A stretch of 64,000 bases of DNA from assembly GCF_017837635.1 (NCBI RefSeq), contig NZ_JAGJRS010000016.1, positions 49,390-113,389 of the forward strand, read 5' to 3'. Under the pieces are notes generated by a model. That model made no database searches. It was not told the DNA's origin and was given only the letters and a program-made list of their open reading frames with translations. A program made the translations under genes and the position numbers. Shown piece by piece: positions 44,182-53,559 of this stretch. Source of the stretch: Frateuria flava. GTDB taxonomy: Bacteria; Pseudomonadota; Gammaproteobacteria; Xanthomonadales; Rhodanobacteraceae. How positions within the stretch are numbered: the first letter of the stretch is position 1; the number at the start of each line of letters is the position of its first letter.

Positions 44182-45585
44182 TCAACCGCGCCCGTACACG
44201 TCCTCGAACCGCACGATGTCGTCTTCGCCCAGGTAACTGCCCGACTGCACTTCGATCAGTTCGAGCGGCAGCCGCCCCGGGTTCTCCAGCCGGTGTTTCA
44301 CCCCGAGCGGGATGTAGGTGCTCTGGTTCTCGGTCAGCGTGAGCACCTCGTCGCCGCGGGTGATGCGGCCGGTGCCGCTGACCACTACCCAGTGCTCGGC
44401 GCGATGGTGGTGCATCTGCAGGCTCAGGCTGGCGCCCGGCTTGACCGTGATGCGCTTGACCTGGAACCGGTCGCCCACATCGATCGAGTCGTAGCTGCCC
44501 CATGGGCGGTACACCTTGCGGTGGCTGGCCGGCTCGACGCGACCTTCGGCCTTGAGCCGGGCGACGATGCCCTTGACGTCCTGCACGCGGTCCTTGTGGG
44601 CAACCAGCACGGCATCGGCAGTGTCGACCACCACCACGTCATCCAGACCCAGCAGCGCGACCAGGCGTCCCTCGGCCCAGGCCAGCGTGTTGCGACAATC
44701 CTGCGCCACCACGTCACCGTGGTGCGCGTTGCCCTCGCCGTCCTGTTCGGCCACCTCCCACAGTGCCGACCAGCTGCCCAGGTCGTTCCAGCCCACGTCG
44801 ATCGGCAGCACGGCGGCCGCATCGGTACGTTCCATCACCGCGTAGTCGATCGAGTCGGCCGGGCACGCGGCAAAGGCGGCCTTGTCCAGCCGCACGAAAT
44901 CGGCATCGCGCGCGGCACCCTCGATCGCGGCGCGGCAGGCGGCCAGCATGGCCGGCTGCTGGCGCTCGAGCTCGGCCAGGTACACCGACGCGCGAAACAG
45001 GAACATGCCGCTGTTCCAGACATATTCGCCCGAGGCGACGTACTGCTGCGCCGTAGCCGCGTCCGGCTTCTCCACGAACTGCGCCACCTGGCGCACGCCT
45101 TCGCCCACATCGGCGCCGGCGCGGATATAGCCGTAACCGGTCTCCGGCCCGTCGGGCACGATGCCGAAGGTGACCAGCCGGCCCTGCGCCGCGGCCGGCT
45201 CGGCTTGGCGCACGGCGGCCTGGAAGGCGAGAGCATCCTTGATCACGTGATCGGAGGGCAGCACCAGCAGCAGCGGATCGGCGCCCTCGCGCGTCGCCTG
45301 CAACGCCGCCACGGCGATCGCCGGCGCGGTATTGCGCCCGACCGGCTCAAGCAGGATCGCCGAGGGCACGCAGCCGACCTGGCGCAGTTGCTCGGCCACC
45401 ATGAAGCGGTGCGCCTCGTTGGCCACCACCATCGGCGCGGACGAAGCCAGCGGCGCGATGCGCAGCCAGGTCGCCTGCAGCATGGTGTCCTTGCCGGTCA
45501 GCGGCAGGAACTGCTTGGGATAGGACTCGCGCGACAACGGCCACAGGCGCGTACCCGAGCCCCCCGAAAGAATCACCGGAATCAT
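44182..45585 (-). CDS. xanB: Mannose-1-phosphate guanylyltransferase / mannose-6-phosphate isomerase
   Basis: A 467-residue bifunctional enzyme supplying GDP-mannose for exopolysaccharide or LPS. The start [19 protein letters not shown] (ATG 45585) is preferred over ATG 45597 because GGAG lies six bases before it and the length then equals the family norm. The nucleotidyltransferase domain contains the signature [41 protein letters not shown] and FVEKPD. The C-terminal type II isomerase cupin has [21 protein letters not shown] with metal-binding histidines, and [14 protein letters not shown]. It lies downstream of a GDP-sugar epimerase homologue and a Wzb-like phosphatase. Confidence 0.93.
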   Translation of the reverse strand: MIPVILSGGSGTRLWPLSRESYPKQFLPLTGKDTMLQATWLRIAPLASSAPMVVANEAHRFMVAEQLRQVGCVPSAILLEPVGRNTAPAIAVAALQATREGADPLLLVLPSDHVIKDALAFQAAVRQAEPAAAQGRLVTFGIVPDGPETGYGYIRAGADVGEGVRQVAQFVEKPDAATAQQYVASGEYVWNSGMFLFRASVYLAELERQQPAMLAACRAAIEGAARDADFVRLDKAAFAACPADSIDYAVMERTDAAAVLPIDVGWNDLGSWSALWEVAEQDGEGNAHHGDVVAQDCRNTLAWAEGRLVALLGLDDVVVVDTADAVLVAHKDRVQDVKGIVARLKAEGRVEPASHRKVYRPWGSYDSIDVGDRFQVKRITVKPGASLSLQMHHHRAEHWVVVSGTGRITRGDEVLTLTENQSTYIPLGVKHRLENPGRLPLELIEVQSGSYLGEDDIVRFEDVYGRG

Positions 45586-45689
45586 CAACGTCTCCATCGA
45601 ACCTGACGCGCCCGTGTGCTCCCCCCGCCGGGAGAGCATCGACGCGAAAAGCACATGATGCCCTGTAGCCGCGAAGCCTGCGCGTCCTT

Positions 45690-46610
45690 CTACGCGACCA
45701 GCGCACCGGCGACCTGCAGATACCACGCGCACATCTGCTCGATCCCGTCGCGCAGCGGCATGCACGGTACCCAGCCCATGCCGTTCAAGCGCAAGCCCTC
45801 GGGCATGGCCTCGACGGACCCGATCGCGCACGTGCGGTGCACCAGCCGCCCCCGGTAGCCGACGGCGTCCGCCGCCATGCGTGCCACGGCGGCGAAATCG
45901 GCCGCCTCGCCCCCATCGACGTTGACCGGGACGTCGCTGCTGTATTGGCGCATCAGGAACAGAGCCGCGTCGGCGAAGTCGTCCACCTGCAGCCACGGAC
46001 GCGTCGGCACGCCATCGATCGCCAGCTGCGACAGGTCGTCCGATTGCGCCTCATGGAGGCGCCTGACCAGTCGAGGCAACACACCCGCCTGGGCGCCGGG
46101 GCTGTCGCCGGGCCCATACAACTCGGCCGGCACGACGCCGATCGCATCGAACCGGTATTGCCGCCGATAGGCTTGGCACATGCGGATGCCGGCGAGCTGT
46201 GCAAGCGCCTCGCCGTTCTCGCCCGACGGAACCACCGCCGACAGCAGCGCGCCCTCGCGCAACGGCGGCAACGCGCCGACCGGATGGAGGCTCGAGGAGG
46301 CGAGGAAGCACAGCTTGCGCACGTCCGCCCGCCACGCCGCGTGGATCACATTGGCCTGCACCGCCAGGCTTTCGCGGACCGCCTGGTCCGACTGGCCACC
46401 GTCGACGCCTTCCCGCGCGGCGGTGAGAAACACGTATTCAGGCCGATGGCGCAGAAAGAACGCCTCCACTGACGCCGATCGGGCGAGGTTCACCTCGTCC
46501 GGCCCCAGGAAACGGATGTTGTTGTAACCGGCCGCCCACAGGCGCCGCACCACCGCGCCGCCCACCCATCCGCACTGTCCGGTGACGAGGATGCGTGCAT
46601 CCAGGTTCAT
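45690..46610 (-). CDS. GDP-L-fucose synthase-like protein lacking catalytic residues
   Basis: 306 residues, extended SDR fold. Start ATG 46610 gives [20 protein letters not shown] with the Rossmann GxxGxxG. Alignment by eye with GDP-fucose synthase (WcaG/Fcl) is clear across [11 protein letters not shown] (for GSSCIYPKL), [18 protein letters not shown] (for AIAKIAGIKLCESYNRQY) and [11 protein letters not shown] (for NLYGPHDNF). The catalytic Tyr and Lys become Glu134 and Gln138, the epimerisation Cys becomes Ser and the His becomes Gly168. It probably binds nucleotide but cannot perform the normal epimerase-reductase chemistry. It lies between xanB and the Wzb-like gene. Confidence 0.8.
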   Translation of the reverse strand: MNLDARILVTGQCGWVGGAVVRRLWAAGYNNIRFLGPDEVNLARSASVEAFFLRHRPEYVFLTAAREGVDGGQSDQAVRESLAVQANVIHAAWRADVRKLCFLASSSLHPVGALPPLREGALLSAVVPSGENGEALAQLAGIRMCQAYRRQYRFDAIGVVPAELYGPGDSPGAQAGVLPRLVRRLHEAQSDDLSQLAIDGVPTRPWLQVDDFADAALFLMRQYSSDVPVNVDGGEAADFAAVARMAADAVGYRGRLVHRTCAIGSVEAMPEGLRLNGMGWVPCMPLRDGIEQMCAWYLQVAGALVA

Positions 46611-46736
46611 GGCCCCACCCCATTCGATTCGCGCCCCGCTTGCCAGGCCCGAAAGCCCCCCTTGACGGCGGTCGGGCCTATTTTGCACGCACTTGCCTGA
46701 CAGAACAGCAATATTGAGCTGTATGTCTCATATCGA

Positions 46737-47171
46737 TCACAGGTGTTTGTGCCAGGCGTCCACGCCTTCCTCGATCAGCCGATAGGCGTATTCGAAGGCG
46801 TCGCGCTCCTTGCGATACGGATCGGGAATGTCGCGATCGCCCTGCCACTTGCCGAGCAGGAAGGTCCGCCCCACCGCGTGCGACGAATACCTGGCGAGGC
46901 TGGCCAGGTGCGTACGCTGCATCACCAGCACCAGGTCGGCCGTGAGGATCGCCGCCTCGTCCACCTGGCGTGCGCGATGGCCGGAGGCGTCGATGCCGCG
47001 CTCGGCAAGCAACGCCCCGGCCATGGGATCGATCGGATTGCCGGCGACCGCGGCGAGTCCGGCGGAAGCCACCGTGGTCGCCCGCCCGCGCAGTCGTTCG
47101 CGCAGCAGGTACTCCGCGGTGGGGCTACGGCAGATGTTGCCGATGCAGACAACCAGGACTTTGTCGAACAC
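46737..47171 (-). CDS. Low-molecular-weight protein-tyrosine phosphatase (Wzb type)
   Basis: 144 residues. The P-loop VVCIGNICRSPTAEYLL (C-X5-R-S) is at the N-terminus and the general-acid loop IPDPYRKERDAFEYAY is near residue 115. This is the small LMW-PTP architecture of Wzb/Etp, which dephosphorylate the tyrosine autokinase Wzc in capsule and exopolysaccharide export. No Wzc or Wza is present in the window. Transcription runs on towards the fucose-synthase-like and xanB genes, with gaps of 126 and 104 bases. Confidence 0.9.
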   Translation of the reverse strand: MFDKVLVVCIGNICRSPTAEYLLRERLRGRATTVASAGLAAVAGNPIDPMAGALLAERGIDASGHRARQVDEAAILTADLVLVMQRTHLASLARYSSHAVGRTFLLGKWQGDRDIPDPYRKERDAFEYAYRLIEEGVDAWHKHL

Positions 47172-47243
47172 GACTTCCCATCCGGGCGGTTGAAAAAGAA
47201 GGACGTGCCGCGCGTCGCTTGTCCGAAGCGAAAGGACGCGCGG

Positions 47244-48014
47244 CTAATCGGCGACGTCGGCGACCAGCCGGTCCAGCTCCGCCTTCAGCGTGGCGCCATT
47301 GACGCGCAGCCAGTCGCGCTGCTCCCGCCAGTGGGGGAACAGCGTGGCCACCAACGCCCAGAAGCGCGGCGCGTGGCTGCGGACCTTGAGATGGCACAGC
47401 TCGTGCGCCAGCACGTAGCGCAGCGCGGCCGGCGGGGCCAGCGCGAGGGCAAGATCGAGGTTGATGCGGTCGCGCGTGTCCAGGCTGCCCCACAGGCTCT
47501 TCATCGGCCGGATACGCAACGAGGTGGGAGCCAGCCCGAGCTGCGGCACGTAACCTGCCATCCAGCGTGAGACGTCGCGACGCATCTGCGCCTCGAAATG
47601 CGAGGCGAGCAGGCCGCGCGCGACCGGCAGGGCGCGCGTGTGCGGGCGCGGGATCACCAGGGTCAGGCCGCCGTCGAACGATTCCACCCGCGGATACGGG
47701 CCTTCGGCCCAGTCCAGCAGGACGGTTTCGCCGCGCAGCGGAAATTCGGCCGCGTGCCCTACGCGCAGCGCCGGCAGCGGTTTGACGATGAGGTTGAGCT
47801 CGTCGAGCTTGCGCTCCAGCCAGTCGGCGTGGCTGCGCAGGAAGGCGCTGACCTGCGAGGGATGGGTCCCGTTGGGATAGGACACCCGGGCCCCCTTGGG
47901 CGTGACCGTCAGGCGCAGGCGCCGCGCGCGCGGATGGGCGGCCTTGAGCACGCGGATGGTGCTGCCGCTCGCCGTTGCCAGTTCCAGCCAATCGCCTTGA
48001 AGTTCTGCTGCCAT
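47244..48014 (-). CDS. YgjP-like M48-family metal-dependent hydrolase
   Basis: 256 residues, no signal peptide. An N-terminal beta-rich region (IRVLKAAHPRARRLRLTVTP) and the C-terminal domain SLWGSLDTRDRINLDLALAL followed by YVLAHELCHLKVRSHAPRFW carry the zinc motif HExxH (HELCH) and a third ligand His. This matches the DUF45/YgjP-like metallopeptidase family, often encoded beside restriction or housekeeping genes. The substrate is unknown. Start ATG 48014. Confidence 0.85.
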   Translation of the reverse strand: MAAELQGDWLELATASGSTIRVLKAAHPRARRLRLTVTPKGARVSYPNGTHPSQVSAFLRSHADWLERKLDELNLIVKPLPALRVGHAAEFPLRGETVLLDWAEGPYPRVESFDGGLTLVIPRPHTRALPVARGLLASHFEAQMRRDVSRWMAGYVPQLGLAPTSLRIRPMKSLWGSLDTRDRINLDLALALAPPAALRYVLAHELCHLKVRSHAPRFWALVATLFPHWREQRDWLRVNGATLKAELDRLVADVAD

Positions 48015-48149
48015 GGTCCCGAGCCCGTCGGTAGAGCATAACCTTGCAACGGGGGGCGTGAGGAAAGGGTTGGATGGGGCTGGGCCGGGGTTTTGGGCTG
48101 GCGTTCACGTGGCGTTGACGATTTGCGCCTCGCCTGGGGCTGGGGCAAG

Positions 48150-48256
48150 GCTTCCCCCATCCGCCCTGCGGGCACCTTCCCCCGTAAACGGGGGAAGGAC
48201 CGGCCCGGAGGCCGGGTAGTACAGGTGAGCCTTCCCCGGTGTGCAGGGGAAGAACC
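48150..48256. repeat. Family-2 palindromic repeat
   Basis: CTTCCCCCATCCGCCCTGCG plus GGCACCTTCCCCCGTAAACG and GGGGGAAGG forms the family-2 composite, followed by a degraded second unit (CTTCCCCGGTGTGCAGGGGA). Related copies are at 61678-61826 and 63577-63941. It is placed between rdgC and the upstream end of the YgjP-like gene. Confidence 0.8.
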
Positions 48257-48263
48257 GCTGAGC

Positions 48264-49181
48264 TCAGGCGTCCTTGGGACGCGGCAGGCCGAACCATTCT
48301 TCGAGCTTGCCCAGCAGGCGCTCGATTTCCAGCGTGAACAGGGCGAAGCGGGCGTCCAGTTCGGCGGCGGCGTCGGAGCCGCTGTCGGCCAGTTCGTCGG
48401 TCACCACGTCCAGCAGCTTGAGCTTGCGTAGGATCAGATCCTCGCCCAGCACGAAACTGATGCGGTCGTCGAACACCAGCCCGAGCTGGAACACCTGCTT
48501 GCCGTTGCGCAGGTGCTCCTTGATCTCCTCGCTTTCCAGATCCTGGCGGCGGCAACGGGCGATGGCGCCGGTGTTGCTGCCCGGGTCGCGCAGTTCGACC
48601 TCGTCGCCGAGGGCAAGGCCGGCCGGGAGCGTGCCGTTGGCGAGCCAGTCGGTCATCAGCACGCGCGGGCCTTCCTCCGGCGCGAGCGGGACCGCCGGAA
48701 AGCTGCCCAGCGCCTCGCGCATCTGGGTCAGCGCGTTCTCGGCGGACTTGCGGCTGGAGGTATCCAGCACCAGCCAGCCGTGCTGGCGGTCGACGTAGGC
48801 GGACATGCGCGAGTTGCGCACGAAGGCGCGCGGCAGCAGTTCGGTGAGCAGGTCTTCCTTCATGCGCTTGCGTTCGCGCCCGCCGACCTTGCGGCCTTCT
48901 TCCTCGGCGATCTTCTGCACGCGCCGGTGCAGCTCGTCGTTGACCACGGCGGCCGGCAGCAGCTTGTCCTCGCCGCCGACGGACACCCAGGTGCAGTGCT
49001 TGACCGCGTGGGTGAGCGCGGCTTCCTCGCCGCGACCGATCGGCGGCACGAAGCCCTTGGTGAACAGCTCCAGCGGGCCGCACGGACGCAGGCGGTGCTC
49101 GCCGAGCGCCTCGTCAAGGCGGGAGAGGTCTTCGGCGACGGCGGGAGAAAAACGGAACAGGGTGAGATTGCGGAAGAACAT
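48264..49181 (-). CDS. rdgC: Recombination-associated protein RdgC
   Basis: 305 residues. It begins MFFRNLTLFRFSP, the conserved RdgC start, with FTKGFVPPIGRGEE, GGEDKLLPAAVVNDELHRRV and KDEL-like KEDLLTELLPRAFVRNSR following, and KLKLLDVVTDELAD near the C-terminus. RdgC forms a ring dimer on double-stranded DNA and limits RecA activity. Length is typical. Family-2 and family-4 repeats flank the gene on its two sides. Confidence 0.95.
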   Translation of the reverse strand: MFFRNLTLFRFSPAVAEDLSRLDEALGEHRLRPCGPLELFTKGFVPPIGRGEEAALTHAVKHCTWVSVGGEDKLLPAAVVNDELHRRVQKIAEEEGRKVGGRERKRMKEDLLTELLPRAFVRNSRMSAYVDRQHGWLVLDTSSRKSAENALTQMREALGSFPAVPLAPEEGPRVLMTDWLANGTLPAGLALGDEVELRDPGSNTGAIARCRRQDLESEEIKEHLRNGKQVFQLGLVFDDRISFVLGEDLILRKLKLLDVVTDELADSGSDAAAELDARFALFTLEIERLLGKLEEWFGLPRPKDA

Positions 49182-49210
49182 GCGGGATCCGGTAGGAAAG
49201 CGGGAAAGCC

Positions 49211-49369
49211 GTTCGCCCTGAGCGTAGCGAAGCGGAGTCGAAGAGCCCTTCGACTTCGGCGCATGCGCCTACGCTCAGGGTGAACGGTTCAAATTAGGGG
49301 TGGACAACGTCGGGGACCAGCCCTCCTCCGTTCGCCCTGAGCGTAGCGCAGCGAAGTCGAAGGGTTGCC
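49211..49369. repeat. Family-4 repeats (one inverted pair plus one single copy)
   Basis: GTTCGCCCTGAGCGTAG (49211-49227) and CTACGCTCAGGGTGAAC (49269-49285) are inverted with one G-U pair. They enclose CGAAG.GAGTCGAAG/CTTCGACTTCG segments that extend the stem. A third copy (TTCGCCCTGAGCGTAGCGCA followed by GCGAAGTCGAAGGG) lies at 49330-49366. This element type is widespread between genes in xanthomonad genomes. It fills the spacer between rdgC and the aminotransferase. Confidence 0.8.
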
Positions 49370-49380
49370 CGGCGTCCGAA

Positions 49381-50580
49381 CTAGCGGCTCACCGCCGCCA
49401 CCGCCTCGGCCACGTAGTCGAGGTTGCTGCGGTTGAGCGCGGCCACGCAGATGCGCCCGGTGCCCAGCGCGTAGATGCCGTACTCCTCGCGCAGGCGGTC
49501 GACCTGCGCGCGGGACAGGCCCGAGTAGGAGAACATGCCGGCCTGCTGCTGGATGAAGGCGAACTGCGGCGCGCCGTGCGCGGCGAGCTTCTCGACGAGC
49601 CCTGCGCGCATCGCATGGATGCGCTCGCGCATGCCGGCCAGCTCGGCCTCCCACATCGCCCGCAGTTCGGGGCTGCCGAGCACGCCGGCCACCAGCGCGC
49701 CGCCGTGGGTGGACGGGCTCGAATAGTTGGCGCGGATGGTCTGCTTGATCTTGGCGCGCAGCCGCGCAGCCTCCTCCCGGTCGGCGCCGACGATCGACAG
49801 CGCGCCCACGCGCTCGCCGTACAGCGAGAACGACTTGGAGTAGGAGCTGGCGATCAGGAAGGCTTCGATGCCGGAGGCGGCGAACAACCGGATCGCCGTC
49901 GCGTCGGCGTCGATGCCCTCGTCGAACCCCTGGTAGGCGATGTCGACAAACGGCAGCAGGTCGCGCGCCTTGATCAGCTCGACCACCTGCTGCCATTGCT
50001 GCGCATCCAGATCCACGCCGGTGGGGTTGTGGCAGCAGGCATGCAGCAGCACCACCGTGCCCGGTTCCAGCTTGCCGAGGTCTTCCAGCATGCCGGCAAA
50101 ATCCAGGCCGTGCGTGGCGGCGTCGTAGTAGCGGTAGTCGACGACCTCGAAGCCGGCGTTGCCGAACACCACGCGGTGGTTTTCCCAGCTCGGGCTGCTG
50201 ATCGCGATGCGCGCGTTGGGCAGCACCTTCTTGAGCAGATCGGCGCCTACGCGCAGCGCGCCGCTGCCGCCGATGGTTTGTGCGGTGGCCACGCGACCGG
50301 CCTCCAGCAGCGGCGAGTCCTCGCCGAACAGCAAGTGCTGGGTCAGGGTGTCATACGCCGGCAGGCCATCGATCGGCAGGTAGCCGCGCGGCTTGGCCTG
50401 CGCCGCCAGTGCCTGTTCCACCTCGCGCACCGCGCGCAGGAGCGGGATCTGGCCCTGTTCGTCGACGTAGATGCCCACGCCCAGGTTGACTTTCTGCAAG
50501 CGCGGGTCGGCGAGGTAGGCCTCGGTAAGGCCAAGGATCGGATCGCCGGGCGCCATTTCAACGGAAGCAAAGTGGGACAC
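49381..50580 (-). CDS. Aromatic amino acid / aspartate aminotransferase (class I)
   Basis: A 399-residue PLP-dependent transaminase. Motifs: MAPGDPILGLTEAYLADPR, VNLGVGIYVDEQGQIPLL, TIGGSGALRVGADLL, LLHACCHNPTGVDLD, the PLP lysine in IASSYSKSFSLYGERVGAL and the substrate arginine in ALGTGRICVAALN. This is the AspC/TyrB subgroup that interconverts aromatic amino acids or aspartate with 2-oxoglutarate. TyrB-like use is favoured by general similarity but not decided. It is followed by family-4 repeats; ttcA lies 41 bases upstream in the same orientation. Confidence 0.9.
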   Translation of the reverse strand: MSHFASVEMAPGDPILGLTEAYLADPRLQKVNLGVGIYVDEQGQIPLLRAVREVEQALAAQAKPRGYLPIDGLPAYDTLTQHLLFGEDSPLLEAGRVATAQTIGGSGALRVGADLLKKVLPNARIAISSPSWENHRVVFGNAGFEVVDYRYYDAATHGLDFAGMLEDLGKLEPGTVVLLHACCHNPTGVDLDAQQWQQVVELIKARDLLPFVDIAYQGFDEGIDADATAIRLFAASGIEAFLIASSYSKSFSLYGERVGALSIVGADREEAARLRAKIKQTIRANYSSPSTHGGALVAGVLGSPELRAMWEAELAGMRERIHAMRAGLVEKLAAHGAPQFAFIQQQAGMFSYSGLSRAQVDRLREEYGIYALGTGRICVAALNRSNLDYVAEAVAAVSR

Positions 50581-50621
50581 TGGAAGACTCGCGCAAGAGG
50601 TGGAAAAGAAAGTATGGACGT

Positions 50622-51518
50622 CTAAATATCGTTATCGGCCATATCGGCCGGTTCGCCGGCCAGCCAGCCGTGCAGGTCGCCACGCGCAACACCTTCACGC
50701 GCACCCAGCGCGGCGAAGTCGAACAGGTTGCGGTCGGCCAGCTGCGAAGGCACGACATTACCCAGCGCCCGGAAGATGGTCTCGCAGCGGCCGGGGTGCT
50801 GCGCGTCCCACTCCTGCAGCATGCGGCCGATCGCCTTGCGCTGCATGTTCTCCTGCGAACCGCAAAGGTTGCAGGGGATGATCGGGAACGCACGCTCGCG
50901 CGCATATTCGGCAATGTCGCTCTCGCGGCAGTAGGCCAGCGGCCGGATCACCACGTGGCGGCCATCGTCCGAGCGCAGCTTCGGCGGCATCGCCTTCAGG
51001 CTCGCCCCGTGGAAGAGGTTGAGGAAGAAAGTGGCCAGGATATCGTCGCGGTGGTGCCCCAGTGCGATGCGCGTGATGCCGTTTTCCGCCGCCCAGCGGT
51101 ACAGCGCGCCGCGGCGCAGCCGCGAGCACAGGCTGCACATGGTCTTGCCCTCGGGAATCACGCGGGTGACCGTGCTGTAGGTGTCCTGCTCGATGACGTG
51201 GAACGGCACACCGCGCGCAGTCAGGTAGTCCGGCAGCACGTGGGCCGGAAACCCGGGCTGTTTCTGGTCCAGGTTCACCGCGATCAGGTCGAAGCGCACC
51301 GGGGCCCTCGCCTTGAGCGACAGCAGCATGTCCAGCAGCGTGTAGGAATCCTTGCCGCCGGACAGGCCGACCATCACGCGGTCGCCCTCCTCGATCATCT
51401 GGAAATCGACGATCGCCTGGCCCACCTGGCGGCGCAGCCGCTTGGCCAGCCGCGCGGCCTCGTGGGCCCGCTTGCGATCGGCGCGGGAGTCGGGAAGAAC
51501 GGAGGACATGTGCGTCAT
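50622..51518 (-). CDS. ttcA: tRNA 2-thiocytidine(32) synthetase TtcA
   Basis: A 298-residue PP-loop ATPase with an iron-sulfur cluster that thiolates C32 of tRNA. Motifs: [20 protein letters not shown] (PP-loop), [14 protein letters not shown] and [14 protein letters not shown] (CxxC pairs), and [20 protein letters not shown]. The start ATG 51518 could alternatively be the ATG three codons in. It is divergent from the YdcH-like gene. Confidence 0.95.
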   Translation of the reverse strand: MTHMSSVLPDSRADRKRAHEAARLAKRLRRQVGQAIVDFQMIEEGDRVMVGLSGGKDSYTLLDMLLSLKARAPVRFDLIAVNLDQKQPGFPAHVLPDYLTARGVPFHVIEQDTYSTVTRVIPEGKTMCSLCSRLRRGALYRWAAENGITRIALGHHRDDILATFFLNLFHGASLKAMPPKLRSDDGRHVVIRPLAYCRESDIAEYARERAFPIIPCNLCGSQENMQRKAIGRMLQEWDAQHPGRCETIFRALGNVVPSQLADRNLFDFAALGAREGVARGDLHGWLAGEPADMADNDI

Positions 51519-51586
51519 TGTACCTGCCCGCCGCCATTCCCCGGCAGCGGTACACTGTGGGCCTGTGCCCCACCGTCGCGTCCGCC

Positions 51587-51793
51587 ATGCAGGTCCAGGA
51601 TCCCATCCAGATCGCCCGCCGCCTGGCGGAATTGCGCCAGGAACACCGCGACCTGGACGCAGCGATCAGCCACATGGCCACGCACCCGGCCCGCGACGAG
51701 CTGCAACTGACGCGACTGAAGAAGCGCAAGCTGCTGCTCAAGGACGCCATTGCGCGGCTGGAAAGCAAGATGATCCCCGATCTGGACGCCTGA
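51587..51793 (+). CDS. YdcH-like (DUF465) small coiled-coil protein
   Basis: 68 residues from ATG 51587. It has two helices in hairpin: [20 protein letters not shown], then [20 protein letters not shown]. The motif LxxxHxxLDxxI then LKKxKLxLKDxI is diagnostic of DUF465/YdcH. Function unknown; cytoplasmic. The stop overlaps the next start (TGATG). Confidence 0.9.
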   Translation: MQVQDPIQIARRLAELRQEHRDLDAAISHMATHPARDELQLTRLKKRKLLLKDAIARLESKMIPDLDA

Positions 51794-52389
51794 TGCCCAC
51801 GCCCGCCGTGCTGGAGGACGCGCACGTCGTCCTCGAACCGCTCGCCGCCGAACACGTTCCGTCGCTGGAGGCGGCTGCCGCCGACGGCGAGTTGTGGCGC
51901 CTGTGGTTCACCTCGGTGCCGGCGCCGGGCGGGATGACCGCGTACGTCGAAAAGGCGCTGGCCGGACAGCGCGAGGGGCGCATGCTGCCGTTCGCGATCC
52001 GCGAGCGCCGTACGGGCGAATGCGTGGGAACGACGCGTTTCTACGACATCATCGAAGACCCGCCGCGCGCGGCGATCGGCTACACCTGGTACGCCCGACG
52101 CTGGCAGAAGAGCCACCTCAACACTGCCTGCAAGCGGCTGCTGCTGGAGCATGCGTTCGAGCGGATGGGGCGCGTGGCGGTAGAGTTCCACACCGACGGG
52201 CGCAACCTCGATTCGCAGCGGGCGATCGAGCGGCTCGGGGCGCAACGCGAAGGCGTGCTTCGTGCGCACAAGCGGCGGCCGGATGGGAGCCTGCGCGATA
52301 CGGTGTGCTATTCGATCCTCGAGCGCGAGTGGCCGGACGTGAAGCGCTGGCTGGCGTTGCGGCTGGCGCGGCTGGCTGCTTCGAGCTGA
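51793..52389 (+). CDS. GNAT-family N-acetyltransferase (RimJ/RimL type)
   Basis: 198 residues, start ATG 51793 overlapping the preceding stop. The fold shows DAHVVLEPLAAEHVPSLEAA at the start, FAIRERRTGECVGTTRFYDI, a central YTWYARRWQKSHLNTACKRL acetyl-CoA-binding region and SQRAIERLGAQREGVLRAHK near the end. RimJ/RimL relatives acetylate protein N-termini or small amines; the substrate here is unknown. It is translationally coupled to the YdcH-like protein. A family-1 repeat follows. Confidence 0.85.
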   Translation: MPTPAVLEDAHVVLEPLAAEHVPSLEAAAADGELWRLWFTSVPAPGGMTAYVEKALAGQREGRMLPFAIRERRTGECVGTTRFYDIIEDPPRAAIGYTWYARRWQKSHLNTACKRLLLEHAFERMGRVAVEFHTDGRNLDSQRAIERLGAQREGVLRAHKRRPDGSLRDTVCYSILEREWPDVKRWLALRLARLAASS

Positions 52390-52423
52390 AGCGTTCCCGC
52401 TCGTAAGGATTCTTTCGCAAGCC

Positions 52424-52546
52424 TTGGCCCCTCACCCCAACCCTCTCCCCGAAGGGGGAGCGGGAGCCAGCGCGATTGGCATTACGCGATTTGCTCCCTC
52501 TCCCCTTCGGGGAGAGGGCTGGGGTGAGGGGCCGGGGCTCGCCCGG
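52424..52546. repeat. Family-1 palindrome between convergent genes
   Basis: Left module CCCTCACCCCAACCCTCTCC with CCGAAGGGGGAGCGGGAGCC, right module CTCCCTCTCCCCTTCGGGGA with GGGGTGAGGGGCCGGGGCTC. The two modules are mutually inverted and occupy nearly the entire spacer. Confidence 0.85.
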
Positions 52547-52548
52547 AA

Positions 52549-53550
52549 CTAGCGCACCCCGCGCGGATGCACTTCCACCGTCGCAGTCATTCCCGCCGCG
52601 AGCATCGTTCCGGGCGGCATTTTCGACGTATCGATCGCTATCCGCACCGGCACACGCTGCGCCAGCCGCACCCAGTTGAAGGTCGGATTGACGTCCGCCA
52701 GCAGGTCGCCGCCGGCCGGATTGTCGCGGTCGGTGATGCCATGCGCGATGCCGGTGATGGTGCCTTTCAGATGCACGCCGCCGGCCATCAGCCGCACGTC
52801 GACCGGATCACCCACGCGCAGCTGCGGCAGCTTCGTTTCCTCGAAATAGCCGTAAAGGTAATAGCTGTGCGCATCGATCAGCGCCAGCCGCGGCGTGCCG
52901 GTGGCGGCGTAGTCGCCCACCCGCACGGCCAGGTTGGTGACGTAGCCGTCGACCGGCGCGCGTACCTCGGTTCGTTCCAGGTCCAGTTGCGCGCGGTCCA
53001 GCGCGACCTGCGCCTGCTCCACCGCCGCGGCAGCCTGCTCGCGCGCGGCGTTGGCCTGGCTGCCGCCGGCCTGGGCCTGCTGCCAGCTCGCGCGGGCCGC
53101 GCTGGCGGTGGCGGCGGCATCGCTGCGCGCCTCGCGCGAGATCACGTCGCCCATCTGCTCGCGCCGCTGTGCCTGTTCGGCATACATGCGGTACTGCGCC
53201 TGTCGCGCCTTGGCGCTGGCCACCGCCGCGGCGATGTTGGCGCCGGCGGCGCGTGCGCCGGCTTCGGCAGCGGCCAGGTTGGCCTCGGCCTGCGCCACCG
53301 CGTTGCGGAAGCGCGCCTGGTCGATCACCAGCAGCAGGTCGCCCTTGTGCACGAACTGGTTGTCGACCACCGCCACGCGGTCGACCAGCCCGGACACGTC
53401 CGGCGCGACCCGCACCACCTCGGCACGCACGCGGCCGTCGCGCGTCCACGGCGCGTACAGGTAGTGCTTCCACAACGCGTGGCCTAGCAGCACGGCGAGC
53501 ACCACCACGGTGGCGGTGACCAGGAATCGGAGCAGGGAGGCAGCCTTCAT
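52549..53550 (-). CDS. HlyD-family membrane fusion protein (AaeA-like)
   Basis: 333 residues. A single N-terminal membrane helix (FLVTATVVVLAVLLGHALW) is followed by the conserved YAPWTRDGRVRAEVVRVAPD, which is the first lipoyl half. A long Ala/Gln-rich alpha-helical hairpin (about 85-200) follows, then EVRAPVDGYVTNLAVRVGDY (second lipoyl half) and a beta-barrel domain. It forms the periplasmic link of an efflux system with the FUSC protein and the DUF1656 protein encoded just upstream (gap nine bases). Substrates of Aae-type pumps are aromatic acids and related compounds. Confidence 0.88.
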   Translation of the reverse strand: MKAASLLRFLVTATVVVLAVLLGHALWKHYLYAPWTRDGRVRAEVVRVAPDVSGLVDRVAVVDNQFVHKGDLLLVIDQARFRNAVAQAEANLAAAEAGARAAGANIAAAVASAKARQAQYRMYAEQAQRREQMGDVISREARSDAAATASAARASWQQAQAGGSQANAAREQAAAAVEQAQVALDRAQLDLERTEVRAPVDGYVTNLAVRVGDYAATGTPRLALIDAHSYYLYGYFEETKLPQLRVGDPVDVRLMAGGVHLKGTITGIAHGITDRDNPAGGDLLADVNPTFNWVRLAQRVPVRIAIDTSKMPPGTMLAAGMTATVEVHPRGVR

Positions 53551-53559
53551 GGGTCGGGG

